64,000 nucleotides of DNA from contig NZ_JAKKFD010000029.1 of assembly GCF_022229005.1 (NCBI RefSeq), positions 51,008 through 115,007 on the forward strand. Reading direction: 5' to 3'. This DNA comes from Micromonospora trifolii. Lineage in GTDB: Bacteria > Actinomycetota > Actinomycetes > Mycobacteriales > Micromonosporaceae. Positions 34,468 to 42,844 of this stretch are shown in pieces. The position numbers and the translations under genes are program-made. The notes beneath the pieces are model-generated. The model saw only the letters and a list, made by a program, of their open reading frames with translations, had not been told where the DNA came from and did not search any database. Numbering within the stretch: the stretch's first letter is position 1; the number at the start of each line of letters is the position of its first letter.

Positions 34468-34624
34468 GCCGCCGACGATCATCTCCACCAGCCCCGCACC
34501 GGACAGGCTGACGCTGCGGCGGCGGGGACCACCCGTACCGCCGGGGGGTGATCCGGCGGGAGCATGAGCGTCGATCAGCCGAACGGCCGGGTGTCGACAG
34601 TCAGCTGACGTCCACCAGGGGCAG

Positions 34625-34660
34625 GGTACGGGCGGGATGGTCACCCATCCCGCCCGTACC
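34625..34660 (-). terminator. Terminator hairpin after LPVTG paralogue A
   Basis: A perfect 16-bp stem around the loop TCAC, about 50 bp after the stop codon of the 34709-35923 gene. The following bases (GCCGTGC and beyond) also match those at the 34343 hairpin, so about 75 bp are shared. Confidence 0.75.
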
Positions 34661-34708
34661 GCCGTGCATCTATGTGAACGACCCTCGCGGGTCGCTGGAG
34701 GACATCTC

Positions 34709-35923
34709 TCAGGCCGTTGGCGTCTCGTCGCCCGGCGCCACCAGGACGACCCGCCGTCGCCGCGCTACCAGGAACATCAGACCACCGGCGAGCAGCACCG
34801 CGGCGCCGATCCCGCCGATGAGGCCCGCCTTGGCGCCGGTCACCGGGAGGCCGCCGCCGTCGCCACCGCCGTCGCCACCGTCTTCGCCACCGCCGCCAGA
34901 GCCGCCCTTGGCTGCCACGACAACCGCGTACGCGTCGGTGTTGTCTGTGTCGTCGATGTCGCGCACCTCGGCGGCCTGCTCCGTCGTAGCGGCCTTGAGG
35001 AACGACGGGAGAGCCGTCTTCCTGGCGGCGAGGTTGGCGTTGGTGGCCGGCAGTTGGCCGAGCGCGGCAACGGTGCCGCTGCCGCCCTGAAGGGTGACCG
35101 GCGCCTTGACGTCCGCGGCGACCTTCACCGGGAAGACGCCCGCGAGAATTTCTTCCGGCGCTACCTGCAGCAGAGGTGTGGGGCAGTCGGCGATCCGCCG
35201 GTCCTGCGAGTAGGTGCACTCCCGCACCTGCTCGGTGAAGGTCACGCCCTTCGGCAGGGCGAGGTTGAGTTTGATGCCGTCGGCGATCACGTCGCCCTGG
35301 TTGATGATCTCGACAATCACCTGGGTCTCGGTGCCGGGCATCAGCAGCGGCGGCTGCTCCGACGGCGAGACCTGGAACTTGACGTCCGGTACGACGATGC
35401 CCATGTCGACGCCGCTCTCGTCGGTCAGCGTCAGATCGGCGGACGCGGTGTTGTTGTTCGGCGTGCTGTCATCCTCGGATTCGAGCGAGAACCTGAGCGG
35501 AGCCGTGTAGGGCAGCTCAACGCCCTCCTCCGCCTTCATCACGACGATCGGAACCTCGATGGTCTCACCGGGACCGGGAACCTCGTCGTCCTGGACGCGG
35601 CAGGTGACATTCTCCGGCCGCTCGAGGCCGTCGAGTGTGCACGGCGTGGGGGTCACCGGCGCCACCTCGACGCGGTCGAAATCGACCTTCGAGATGTCGA
35701 GCTTGATCAGGAAGTTGGTCGGAGTGCCGGGTCCGTTGTTCTTGATCTTGGCGAACGCCACCTTGGCCTCGGCGCCCGCCGCGACCCTGGTGCCTGCCAT
35801 CTCGACTGACAGGTCGGTGGGGGTGCCGGTGGCGTGCGCCGGGGCGCCGAAGGCGGCGAGGGCGCCGGAGGCGAGGAGCGCCACCGCGCCGAGCCGCGCC
35901 AGCGGCCGGTTACGGAAGATCAT
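34709..35923 (-). CDS. LPVTG wall-anchored protein (paralogue A)
   Basis: 404 residues. The signal peptide (about 1-32, ending AHA-TG) is followed by two or three CARDB/DUF11-like beta-domains (DLSVEMAGTRVAAGAEAKVAF and later KFQVSPSEQPPLLMPGTETQVIVEIINQGD) and a short Gly/Asp hinge. LPVTG (about 360), a hydrophobic helix and RRRRVVLV form a sorting signal almost identical to paralogue B. It has no Pro-Thr stalk, so it would sit closer to the membrane. Its C-terminal signal and 5' leader resemble those of paralogue B, which points to tandem duplication. Confidence 0.82.
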   Translation of the reverse strand: MIFRNRPLARLGAVALLASGALAAFGAPAHATGTPTDLSVEMAGTRVAAGAEAKVAFAKIKNNGPGTPTNFLIKLDISKVDFDRVEVAPVTPTPCTLDGLERPENVTCRVQDDEVPGPGETIEVPIVVMKAEEGVELPYTAPLRFSLESEDDSTPNNNTASADLTLTDESGVDMGIVVPDVKFQVSPSEQPPLLMPGTETQVIVEIINQGDVIADGIKLNLALPKGVTFTEQVRECTYSQDRRIADCPTPLLQVAPEEILAGVFPVKVAADVKAPVTLQGGSGTVAALGQLPATNANLAARKTALPSFLKAATTEQAAEVRDIDDTDNTDAYAVVVAAKGGSGGGGEDGGDGGGDGGGLPVTGAKAGLIGGIGAAVLLAGGLMFLVARRRRVVLVAPGDETPTA

Positions 35924-35965
35924 GAAAGGGTCCCCCCGCAGGGTAGAGGAAAGGTACGGGCGGGG

Positions 35966-35971
35966 ACGTTA
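35966..35971 (-). promoter_or_regulatory. Probable -10 box of the paralogue A promoter
   Basis: TAACGT on the minus strand, 42 bp before ATG 35923, in the context GGCTAACGTCC with GATC upstream. Equivalent blocks lie at 34270 and 34462. Confidence 0.5.
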
Positions 35972-36165
35972 GCCGGCCTCGATCACTCCCGCAGCCCGGA
36001 ACTGGGCCAAGTCGGCAGTGACGCCACGAGTGACCCGAGGATTGTCCGGATTGATGGCGGTTGTTGTGCCGAATCGACGATGGCCGTCGGCACAAGATTC
36101 ACCGTATCGACACCCGTGGGTGACCGTTCACCTGGTGGACCGCCCGACGTCGCGGGGTCGAGCGG

Positions 36166-37356
36166 TCAGCTGACGTCCACCAGGGGCAGGGACTTCCCCG
36201 CGCCACCGCCGGGCAGCGCGATCGAGGAGAAGTGCGAGACCACCCGCTCGTCGGTAGGGTCGTCGGCCGGCGTGTGGTGCACGGCGAGCCGGTTGTAGAG
36301 GGTGTCGCGCTGCGCGGGGATCCGGTCCGCCGAGCGGATCATGCCGATCAGCTCGTGCAGGTTGGAACGGTGCCGGGCACCGGCGGAGGAGATGACGTTC
36401 TCCTCCAGCATGATCGAGCCGAGGTCGTCCACGCCCATGTGCAACGAGAGCTGCCCGACGTCCTTGCCGGTGGTCAACCAGGACGCCTGGAGGTGCGGCA
36501 CCGTCTCGAAGAAGAGGCGGGCCACCGCGACCAGACGCAGGTATTCCAAGGTGGTCGCCTGGGTGCGGCCCTTCAGGTGGTTGTTCTCCGGCTGGTACGT
36601 CCACGGGATGAACGACCGGAAACCGCGGGTGCGGTCCTGCACGTCGCGGATCATGCGCAGGTGCTCGATCCGCTCGGCGTGCGTCTCGCCGGTGCCCATC
36701 ATCATGGTGGCGGTCGACTCGATGCCCTGCCGGTGGGCCAGCTCCATGACCTCCAGCCAGCGCTCGCCCGACTCCTTCAGGGGCGCGATGGCCTTGCGGG
36801 GCCGCTCGGGAAGCATCTCCGCGCCGGCGCCGGCGATCGAGTCCAGGCCGGCGGTCTTGATCCGGGCAATGGCCTCGTCCAGGCTCACCCCGGAGACCTT
36901 GGCCATGTGCAGGATCTCGCTGGGGCCGATCGAGTGGATGACCAACTGCGGGTACGCCTGCTTGACCGAGGAGAACAGCTCCTCGTAGTACTCCACGCCG
37001 TAGTCCGGGTGGTGCCCGCCCTGGAGCATCACCTGGGTGGCGCCCAGCTCGACCGCCTCGCCGCACCGGCGAAGGATCTCCTCGGTCGGGTGGGTCCACC
37101 CTTCCTTGTGCTTGGGCGCCCGGTAGAACGCGCAGAACTTGCACGCCGTCACGCAGACGTTCGTGTAGTTGATGTTGCGATCGATCAGGTAGGTGACGAC
37201 GTTGTCCGGGTAGCGTCGCCGACGCACCGCGTCCGCCGCCTCGCCCAACGCGTGGAAGGGCGCCTCGGTGTAGAGCAGCAGCGCCTCCTCGGGCGTGATC
37301 CGCCCGCCGTCCGCGCCGCGCTGCAGGATGTCGTCGATCTCCCGGCTCACCGTCAC
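36166..37356 (-). CDS. mqnC: Cyclic dehypoxanthine futalosine synthase (MqnC)
   Basis: A 396-residue radical-SAM enzyme of the futalosine menaquinone route; closes the ring of dehypoxanthine futalosine. The cluster motif is C68-x3-C72-x2-C75 (CVTACKFC), followed by the MqnC stretch FYRAPKHKEGW and later MMMGTGETHAERIEHL. The last codons (SLPLVDVS) are copied as a remnant at 34601-34626. It begins at ATG 37356; the longer upstream frame has no support. Confidence 0.93.
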   Translation of the reverse strand: MTVSREIDDILQRGADGGRITPEEALLLYTEAPFHALGEAADAVRRRRYPDNVVTYLIDRNINYTNVCVTACKFCAFYRAPKHKEGWTHPTEEILRRCGEAVELGATQVMLQGGHHPDYGVEYYEELFSSVKQAYPQLVIHSIGPSEILHMAKVSGVSLDEAIARIKTAGLDSIAGAGAEMLPERPRKAIAPLKESGERWLEVMELAHRQGIESTATMMMGTGETHAERIEHLRMIRDVQDRTRGFRSFIPWTYQPENNHLKGRTQATTLEYLRLVAVARLFFETVPHLQASWLTTGKDVGQLSLHMGVDDLGSIMLEENVISSAGARHRSNLHELIGMIRSADRIPAQRDTLYNRLAVHHTPADDPTDERVVSHFSSIALPGGGAGKSLPLVDVS

Positions 37357-37477
37357 ACCCCGAGCCTACGCCGGCCACCCGCCTTGCCCCTGAGGGGTGC
37401 TTGAGGCTGTGATTCGCTCCGCACAGGGCCGGATCGCGCTGGAGGCAGCACCGAAACGGGGCCACCCCCATACCCCT

Positions 37478-37552
37478 CCGCGATCTTGCATTTACTGTCG
37501 CGACACACGGGGCATTCCGTGCATATCGGCGACCGAAACTGCAAGATCGCGG
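37478..37552. repeat. 75-bp palindromic element, type A, copy 2
   Basis: Ends in CCGCGATCTTGC and GCAAGATCGCGG. Its reverse complement aligns with the 6313-6387 copy from the first to the last base, with changes mostly in the centre. It lies just after the paaE stop, in the 214-bp gap before mqnC. Confidence 0.85.
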
Positions 37553-37570
37553 AAAGGTATTGGCGGACGG

Positions 37571-38680
37571 TCAGGCGTCGTAGTCGACAGTGAGCTTGTC
37601 GGTGGTCGGGCTGGACTGGCAGGTCAGCACGTAGCCGGCCGCCAACTCGTCGGGCTCCAGCGCGTAGTTGCGAGCCATCGTGACGGCGCCGTCGACGACC
37701 TTCGCCTTGCAGGTCGAACAGACGCCACCCTTGCAGGCGTACGGCAGCTCGCCCCGCACCTTCAGCGCGGCGTCCAGCACCCGTTCCTCGCGACCCATCG
37801 TGAAGCTCGACGACCGGCCGTCCAGCACGATTGTCACCTCGGCCCCGATGCCCACCTGGTCGACGGGTCGGCGCACCGGCTCCGGCGGGGTGTCGACGTG
37901 GAACAGCTCGGTGTGCACCGCCGACTCGGGCAGCCCGCGCGCGGTCAGCACGTCCCGGACGTCGACCACCATGCCGTACGGGCCGCAGAGGAACCACTCC
38001 TCGATCAGGTCGCCCGGCACGATGGTGCCCAGCAACCGGCCCAGCCGCTCGGCGTCGATCCGACCGGAGAGCAGCGGCGACTCGCCCTGCTCCCGGGAGA
38101 GGACGTGCACCAGGTGCAGCCGGGTGGGGTACCTGTCCTTCAGGTCGGCCAACTCCTCGGCGAACATCACAGTGTTCGCCGTGCGGTTGCCGTACACCAG
38201 TGTGAAGGTGCTGGCCGGCTCGACGGCCAGGGCGGTCGCGACCAGCCCGAGCACCGGGGTGATGCCGGAGCCGGCGACGACCGCGCCGTAGTGCCGCACC
38301 CGGTTCGGGGCGAAAGCCGTCGTGAAGGTGCCCAGCGGCGGCAGCACCTCGACGGTGTCGCCACCGCGCAGCGCCCCACAGGCGAACGCCGAGAAGGCGC
38401 CGCCGGGGATCTCCCGCACCCCGATCCGCAACCGGCCGTGCCGCGCCAGGTCGTCGGGGGTGGAGCAGATCGAGTACGACCGGCGCACGTCCGCGCCGTC
38501 CTCGGCGACTCGCCGGACCGTGAGGTGCTGACCGGCGCGGAACGCGAAGGTCTCCCGCAGTTCCTCGGGTACGGCGAAGGTCACCGCCACGGAGTCGTCG
38601 GTGAGCCGGTCGACGGCGGCGACGGACAACGGGTGGAAGACCGGCCGGCGGCGAACCGGGCGGGTGATGGTGACAGTCAC
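37571..38680 (-). CDS. paaE: Phenylacetyl-CoA epoxidase reductase subunit PaaE
   Basis: 369 residues. Passes electrons from NAD(P)H to the PaaAC monooxygenase. An N-terminal ferredoxin-reductase domain carries the FAD motif RRSYSICS and a nucleotide-binding GSGITPVLGL; the C-terminal plant-type ferredoxin holds 2Fe-2S ligands in CKGGVCSTC plus a final Cys (LTCQS). The GTG 38680 start overlaps the paaD stop by four bases. Confidence 0.93.
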   Translation of the reverse strand: MTVTITRPVRRRPVFHPLSVAAVDRLTDDSVAVTFAVPEELRETFAFRAGQHLTVRRVAEDGADVRRSYSICSTPDDLARHGRLRIGVREIPGGAFSAFACGALRGGDTVEVLPPLGTFTTAFAPNRVRHYGAVVAGSGITPVLGLVATALAVEPASTFTLVYGNRTANTVMFAEELADLKDRYPTRLHLVHVLSREQGESPLLSGRIDAERLGRLLGTIVPGDLIEEWFLCGPYGMVVDVRDVLTARGLPESAVHTELFHVDTPPEPVRRPVDQVGIGAEVTIVLDGRSSSFTMGREERVLDAALKVRGELPYACKGGVCSTCKAKVVDGAVTMARNYALEPDELAAGYVLTCQSSPTTDKLTVDYDA

Positions 38681-39153
38681 AGCGCCTTCAGGTGGTCGAA
38701 GGGTTCGGAGCAGGAACGGCACCGCCACAACGCCTTGCACGCGGTGGAGCCGAACCGGCTGACCTGCTCGGTCTCCGGCGAGCCGCACTGCGGGCAGCGG
38801 ACCGCGAGCGTCAGCGACACGACGCCGGCGGCGGGCACCGGGGCCGGCGGGGCGATCCCGGCGGCGGCGAGCTTGACCCGCCCACCCTCGGAGATCCAGT
38901 CGGTGCTCCACGGTGGGCTGTAGACGGTCTGGACGTCTGCGTCCGGGTGGCCGGCGGCGGTGAGCGCGCTGCGGATGTCGGCCCGGATCACGTCCATCGC
39001 CGGGCAGCCGGTGTAGGTCGGGGTGATGGTGACTGTGACCCGGCCGCTGGCCGGATCCTCCTCGACCGCCCGCAGGATGCCCAGCTCGTCGATGGTGATG
39101 ACCCGGATCTCCGGGTCCACGACGCTGGCCGCGGCCGTCCTCGCGTCTGTCAC
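38677..39153 (-). CDS. paaD: Phenylacetyl-CoA epoxidase subunit PaaD
   Basis: 158 residues. The N-terminal half is a MIP18/DUF59-type iron-sulfur assembly domain (VVDPEIRVITIDELGILR, then TPTYTGCPAMDVI), and the C-terminal half has four Cys in two pairs (CPQCGS and CRSCSEPF), a PaaD-type zinc or cluster site. Required for maturation of the complex. GTG 39153 is my choice; the frame upstream reads back into a repeat element. Confidence 0.91.
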   Translation of the reverse strand: MTDARTAAASVVDPEIRVITIDELGILRAVEEDPASGRVTVTITPTYTGCPAMDVIRADIRSALTAAGHPDADVQTVYSPPWSTDWISEGGRVKLAAAGIAPPAPVPAAGVVSLTLAVRCPQCGSPETEQVSRFGSTACKALWRCRSCSEPFDHLKAL

Positions 39154-39164
39154 CAGGCCGTCTT

Positions 39165-39210
39165 CGTTCGCGACTGCGGGGCTCCGCTGCGCTGCACTCC
39201 TCGCGCTCAC
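39165..39210. repeat. 46-bp intergenic repeat, type S, between paaC and paaD
   Basis: Near-identical to 18813-18858. On the minus strand it opens GTGAGCGCGAGGAGTGCAGC, and the TGA (39209-39207) is the stop codon of paaC. Confidence 0.85.
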
Positions 39211-39932
39211 CACTTCGCTCCGGGGTGGGCGCGGTGCAGCACCTGCATCTCGGCGAGCAGGAAGGCCAGGTGCTCGGTGTGCACACCGGCCCGCCCACCG
39301 GCGGGGGCCCAGGCGCTGTCCGGCTGGGTGAGCGTCGCCTCGGCCAGCACCGGGCCGACGACCTCGTCGAACGCCGTCCGCACCGTGGCCGGGTCGACCG
39401 GCGCCGCCGGGTCCGCGGCGAACAGCTCGTGGGTGTACGGCCACACCTGGTCGACGGCCGCCTGCATCCGGCGGTGCGACTCCTCGGTGCCGTCACCGAG
39501 CCGCTTCACCCACAGCGCGCCATGGTCCAGGTGGTACGCCGACTCCTTGCGCGCCTTCGCGCCGATCGCGGCCAACCGCTCGTCCGCGCAGCCGGCCAGC
39601 GCCGAGTACAGCGGCAGTTGGTACGCCGCCAGGAAGAACAGCTTCGCCATCGTCACCGCGAAGTCGTCGTTGGGCAGCTCGACCAGTAGCGCGTTGCGGA
39701 ACTCGCGGTCGTCGCGCAGGTATGCCAGTGCGTCCTCGTCGCGGCCGGCGCTCTCCAGTTCGCCCGCGTACGACAGCAGCAGGCGGGCCGCGCCGAGCTG
39801 GTCGAGGGCGATGTTGGCCAGCGCGATGTCCTCCTCCATCTCCGGCGCGCGGGTGGTCCACTCGGCCAGCCGCTGGGCCGCGATCAACGCGTCGTCGCCG
39901 AGAGCGAGTGTGAAGTCGAAGGGGCCGTTCAC
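39207..39932 (-). CDS. paaC: Phenylacetyl-CoA epoxidase subunit PaaC
   Basis: 241 residues. Structural partner of PaaA with a ferritin-like four-helix fold that has lost the metal site. Recognisable blocks are LALGDDALIAAQRLAEWTTRAPEMEEDIALANIALDQLGAARLL, KARKESAYHLDHGALWVKRLGDGTEESHRRM and HTEHLAFLLAEMQVLHRAHPGAKW. GTG 39932 is the start; the gene upstream is separated by two copies of a 72-bp repeat. Confidence 0.92.
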   Translation of the reverse strand: MNGPFDFTLALGDDALIAAQRLAEWTTRAPEMEEDIALANIALDQLGAARLLLSYAGELESAGRDEDALAYLRDDREFRNALLVELPNDDFAVTMAKLFFLAAYQLPLYSALAGCADERLAAIGAKARKESAYHLDHGALWVKRLGDGTEESHRRMQAAVDQVWPYTHELFAADPAAPVDPATVRTAFDEVVGPVLAEATLTQPDSAWAPAGGRAGVHTEHLAFLLAEMQVLHRAHPGAKW

Positions 39933-39937
39933 GCCGT

Positions 39938-40090
39938 CACCTCGCTGCGCTCGGCGGCGGCGCGAAGCGCCCCGCTGCTGTGCTGGCTGGTTCGCTCGCT
40001 CCGCTCGCTTCCCGCCACCACCTCGCTGCGCTCGGCGGCGGCGCGAAGCGCCCCGCTGCTGTGCTGGCTGGTTCGCTCGCTCCGCTCGCT
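39938..40090. repeat. Two identical 72-bp direct repeats between paaB and paaC
   Basis: Copies at 39938-40009 and 40019-40090 are identical over 72 bp and nine bases apart. Each is built from short GAGCGAGCGGAGCGAGC-type blocks plus a CGCTTCGCGC core. On the minus strand the first copy read opens GTGAGCGAGC, and its TGA (beginning at 40092) is the paaB stop. Confidence 0.88.
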
Positions 40091-40374
40091 CACAGGTGGG
40101 CCACCCCGTCCGGCACCTCGTAGAAGGTGGGGTGGCGGTAGACCTTGTCGGCGGCCGGGTCGAAGAAGGAGTCCTTCTCGTCCGGGCTGGACGCGGTGAT
40201 CGCGCCGGCCGGCACCACCCAGATCGACACGCCCTCCTGGCGGCGGGTGTAGAGGTCGCGGGCGTTGCGCAGGGCAAGCTCGGCGTCGGGGGCGTGCAGG
40301 CTGCCGACGTGGGTGTGCGACAGCCCGCGCCGGGCCCGCACGAAGACCTCCCACAAAGGCGAATGACTCGTCAT
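40090..40374 (-). CDS. paaB: Phenylacetyl-CoA epoxidase subunit PaaB
   Basis: 94 residues, a small structural subunit. The conserved core is WEVFVRARRGLSHTHVGSLHAPDAELALRNARDLYTRR and VVPAGAITASSP. Starts at ATG 40374. Between paaA and paaB is a shorter form of the same GAGCGAGCG repeat, and it supplies the paaA stop. Confidence 0.92.
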   Translation of the reverse strand: MTSHSPLWEVFVRARRGLSHTHVGSLHAPDAELALRNARDLYTRRQEGVSIWVVPAGAITASSPDEKDSFFDPAADKVYRHPTFYEVPDGVAHL

Positions 40375-40406
40375 GCCAGGTTGCTCGGCTTGCTCGCTAC
40401 GCTCGC

Positions 40407-41483
40407 TCACGCGGCCACCGTCTCCTTCTGTCCCGCCCGCTTCGCGGCGTACGCCGCGGCGGCCTCGCGTACCCAGTTGCCGTCGGCGTGCGCGGCCCGG
40501 CGGTGGGCCATCCGCTCCCGGTTGCACGGCCCGTTGCCGGAGATCACCTGCATCAGCTCGTCATAGTCCGGCTGGGTGTAGTCGTACGCCTGCCGCTCGT
40601 CGTTCCAGCGCAGGTCCTCGTCGGGGATGCGCAGCCCGAGGATCCCGGCCTGCTGGACGCACATGTCGACGAAGCGTTGACGCAGGTCATCGTTCGAGAA
40701 GCGCTTGATCTTCCAGGCCATCGACTGGGCGGAGTGCGTGGAGTCGCCGTCCGGCGGGCCGAACATGGCCAGCGACGGGTACCACCAGCGGTCCACAGCG
40801 TCCTGGGCCATCGCCTGCTGCGCGGGGGTGCCGTGCGCCAGGGTGTGCAGGATCTCGTAGCCCTGCCGCTGGTGGAACGACTCCTCCTTGCAGACCCGGA
40901 TCATCGCGCGGGCGTACGGGCCGTAGGAGCAGCGGCAGAGCGGCACCTGGTTGACGATCGCCGCGCCGTCCACCAGCCAGCCGATGGCGCCAACGTCGGC
41001 CCAGCTCAGGGTGGGGTAGTTGAAGATGGAGCTGTACTTCTGGCGGCCGTCGAGCAGCAGTTGGACCAGCTCGTCGCGGCTGATGCCGAGGGTCTCGGCG
41101 GCGGCGTAGAGGTAGAGGCCGTGACCCGCCTCGTCCTGCACCTTGGCCAGCAGGATCGCCTTGCGCTTGAGCGACGGTGCCCGACTGATCCAGTTGCCCT
41201 CCGGCTGCATGCCGATGATCTCGGAGTGGGCGTGCTGGGCGATCTGCCGGATCAGCGTCCGCCGGTACGCGTCAGGCATCCAGTCGCGGGGCTCGATCTT
41301 CTGCTCGGCGTCGACCACCTCGGTGAAGTACGCCGCCAGGTCCTCGTCCGGCGCGGGGCCGACACACCGGCCGCGCGCCGCCGCTGCCCGCAGCTCGGCC
41401 TCGGCGGCCTCGACCTCGCCCAGCAAACCGCCGGACGCGTCGTCGGGGGCGCCGTTCGGGGCGGAGAAGTCGTTGCCATACAT
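40407..41483 (-). CDS. paaA: Phenylacetyl-CoA epoxidase catalytic subunit PaaA
   Basis: 358 residues; the diiron oxygenase that epoxidises the ring of phenylacetyl-CoA. The metal ligands lie in the two E-x2-H motifs DEAGHGLYLYAAAE and EESFHQRQGYE. Other family blocks are HAHSEIIGMQPEGNWISRAPSLKRK and the C-terminal GNGPCNRERMAHRRAAH. The start is ATG 41483 (MYGNDFSAP). First gene of paaABCDE, all on the minus strand. A PaaR regulator and the CoA ligase are not in the window. Confidence 0.94.
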   Translation of the reverse strand: MYGNDFSAPNGAPDDASGGLLGEVEAAEAELRAAAARGRCVGPAPDEDLAAYFTEVVDAEQKIEPRDWMPDAYRRTLIRQIAQHAHSEIIGMQPEGNWISRAPSLKRKAILLAKVQDEAGHGLYLYAAAETLGISRDELVQLLLDGRQKYSSIFNYPTLSWADVGAIGWLVDGAAIVNQVPLCRCSYGPYARAMIRVCKEESFHQRQGYEILHTLAHGTPAQQAMAQDAVDRWWYPSLAMFGPPDGDSTHSAQSMAWKIKRFSNDDLRQRFVDMCVQQAGILGLRIPDEDLRWNDERQAYDYTQPDYDELMQVISGNGPCNRERMAHRRAAHADGNWVREAAAAYAAKRAGQKETVAA

Positions 41484-41854
41484 GAGGCTAAGTGTTACAG
41501 CTTGCGCCACGTTGCACCAGGGGGTGTAACAGGAATCCGAGCATCCCATCTGTGAGCGGATGAGCGCTTTGCGCTACCTGAGGGGCGTTATATCGCCGTG
41601 ACTTAGGCCACGAAACAAAGGTGAATCACTGCAAAAAACTCATACCGGCCCCATATCCCGCCTTTATCGCAGGTTGCCTAGTGTCGAACCCTGGCGGTCT
41701 GCCGGTCCGGACGTAGACTTCTGCCGGACAACCGATCGGCTGCCGACATCGACATCTCCACAGAGGCCACCTCCCCCGGCCTCGGCGATCGCACCCGATT
41801 CGTCCCGACGACAAGCCGGTCCCCCCGGCCCTGACACCTGGAGTTCACCCACTC
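41484..41854. other. Divergent 371-bp spacer between paaA and the serine hydrolase pair
   Basis: AT-richer than its surroundings and must contain both promoters. TGTTAC and GTAACA near 41494-41530 form a six-base inverted repeat about 25 bases apart, close to the paaA start, as a possible operator for paa. I see no gene, riboswitch or clear promoter for the plus-strand gene. Confidence 0.4.
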
Positions 41855-42844
41855 ATGCGATCTCGCGTGACCCTGGTGCTCGCCATCACGGCGGTCGTGC
41901 TCGGCGGCGTCCTACTGGTCCCCACCGCGTACGCCCGTCTCGCCAGCGACGACAGCGGCGGAGGTGGCGGAGCAGGTACGTCGAGCGTTGCCGCTCCCGC
42001 GCCCACCCCACCACCGCCGCCCACCCTGGCGGCCGGCCCGGTGTCGGTGAGCTTCCAAGGTGAGTTCTTCTCGTGGGCCCTGCTGGACCGGAAGACGGGC
42101 AAGATCTCCGGGTCGCCGAACATGACAGCGACCAGCTCCACCGAATCGATGATCAAGGCGTGGATCGTTTCCGACTACCTGCGACAGCTCGGCGCCAAGG
42201 AGCCGTCCGCAGCAATGAAGGAGATGGCTCGACTCGCCATCGTCGACAGCAACGACGGGGCTGCCAACAAGGTCTACGCCGCCGCGGGTGGCTCCTACAA
42301 AGCCTCGACCAGCAGCGTCCCCGACCCGGTGATCCAGCGGGCGATCAAGATCTGCGGGCTGACCGACACCAAGCGCGGCAACGTCAAGCCGTACACCGGC
42401 TTCTGGAGCTTCACCCGGATGTCCCCCCGCGACGCGGTTCGGGTCGGCGACTGCATCGCCGACGGTAAGGCCGCCGGTCAGAAGTGGACCAAGTGGGTGC
42501 TGGACCAGATGAGCAAGGTCAAGGGCACCACCGCGGCCAAGGACCAGCGGCCCTCGTCCGGCGGCGGCCGCTGGGGGATCATCGACGGCCTACCGAAGTC
42601 GATCACCGCTCAGGGCCCGGTCAGCATCAAGAACGGCTGGACCCCCATCTACGGCGACGGCGACTGGCACGTCAACTGCCTCGCCGTCACCAGCAAGTGG
42701 AGTCTCGCGGTGATGCTGCGCTACCCGATCAGGGCCGGTCTGGACTACGGCGCGAAGGTCTGCGCCAGTGTGGCCACCCAACTGGTCACCCCGCAGCCGG
42801 GCGCCGCACTGAAGGTGCCGCAGCAGCCGGTCGGAAAACTCTGA
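41855..42844 (+). CDS. Beta-lactamase-fold serine hydrolase (first of a pair)
   Basis: 329 residues. A signal or anchor helix (about 5-25) and a Gly/Pro-rich linker precede a class A beta-lactamase-like domain. The three active-site elements are visible: S98-x-x-K101 (SMIK), S132-N-D134 (the SDN position) and K259-N-G261 (the KTG position). The stretch before MSPRD contains no ExxLN, so the class A general-base glutamate appears absent. More likely a wall-modifying or binding protein than a resistance enzyme. The ATG is joined to the second gene by TGATG. Confidence 0.8.
   Translation: MRSRVTLVLAITAVVLGGVLLVPTAYARLASDDSGGGGGAGTSSVAAPAPTPPPPPTLAAGPVSVSFQGEFFSWALLDRKTGKISGSPNMTATSSTESMIKAWIVSDYLRQLGAKEPSAAMKEMARLAIVDSNDGAANKVYAAAGGSYKASTSSVPDPVIQRAIKICGLTDTKRGNVKPYTGFWSFTRMSPRDAVRVGDCIADGKAAGQKWTKWVLDQMSKVKGTTAAKDQRPSSGGGRWGIIDGLPKSITAQGPVSIKNGWTPIYGDGDWHVNCLAVTSKWSLAVMLRYPIRAGLDYGAKVCASVATQLVTPQPGAALKVPQQPVGKL

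Larger units (their letters stand above)
34343..34626 (-). other. Scar of a lost LPVTG gene unit: orphan promoter, terminator and mqnC-tail remnant
   Basis: Between the two LPVTG genes, reading the minus strand, are: a 26-bp copy of the last codons of mqnC (34626-34601, identical to 36191-36166), a promoter-like block (34470-34460), about 80 bp without a coding frame, and the terminator hairpin (34380-34343). This is the layout expected of a third tandem unit whose gene has been deleted. The gap between genes is 485 bp and holds nothing else that I can identify. Confidence 0.65.

Noticed and set aside
39938..40090. CRISPR array
   Set aside because: Only two 72-bp copies with a nine-base gap, no spacers and no cas genes.
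41530..41854. Riboswitch or small RNA upstream of the serine hydrolase pair
   Set aside because: Only short hairpins such as AGCGC/GCGCT are visible, with no known aptamer pattern.
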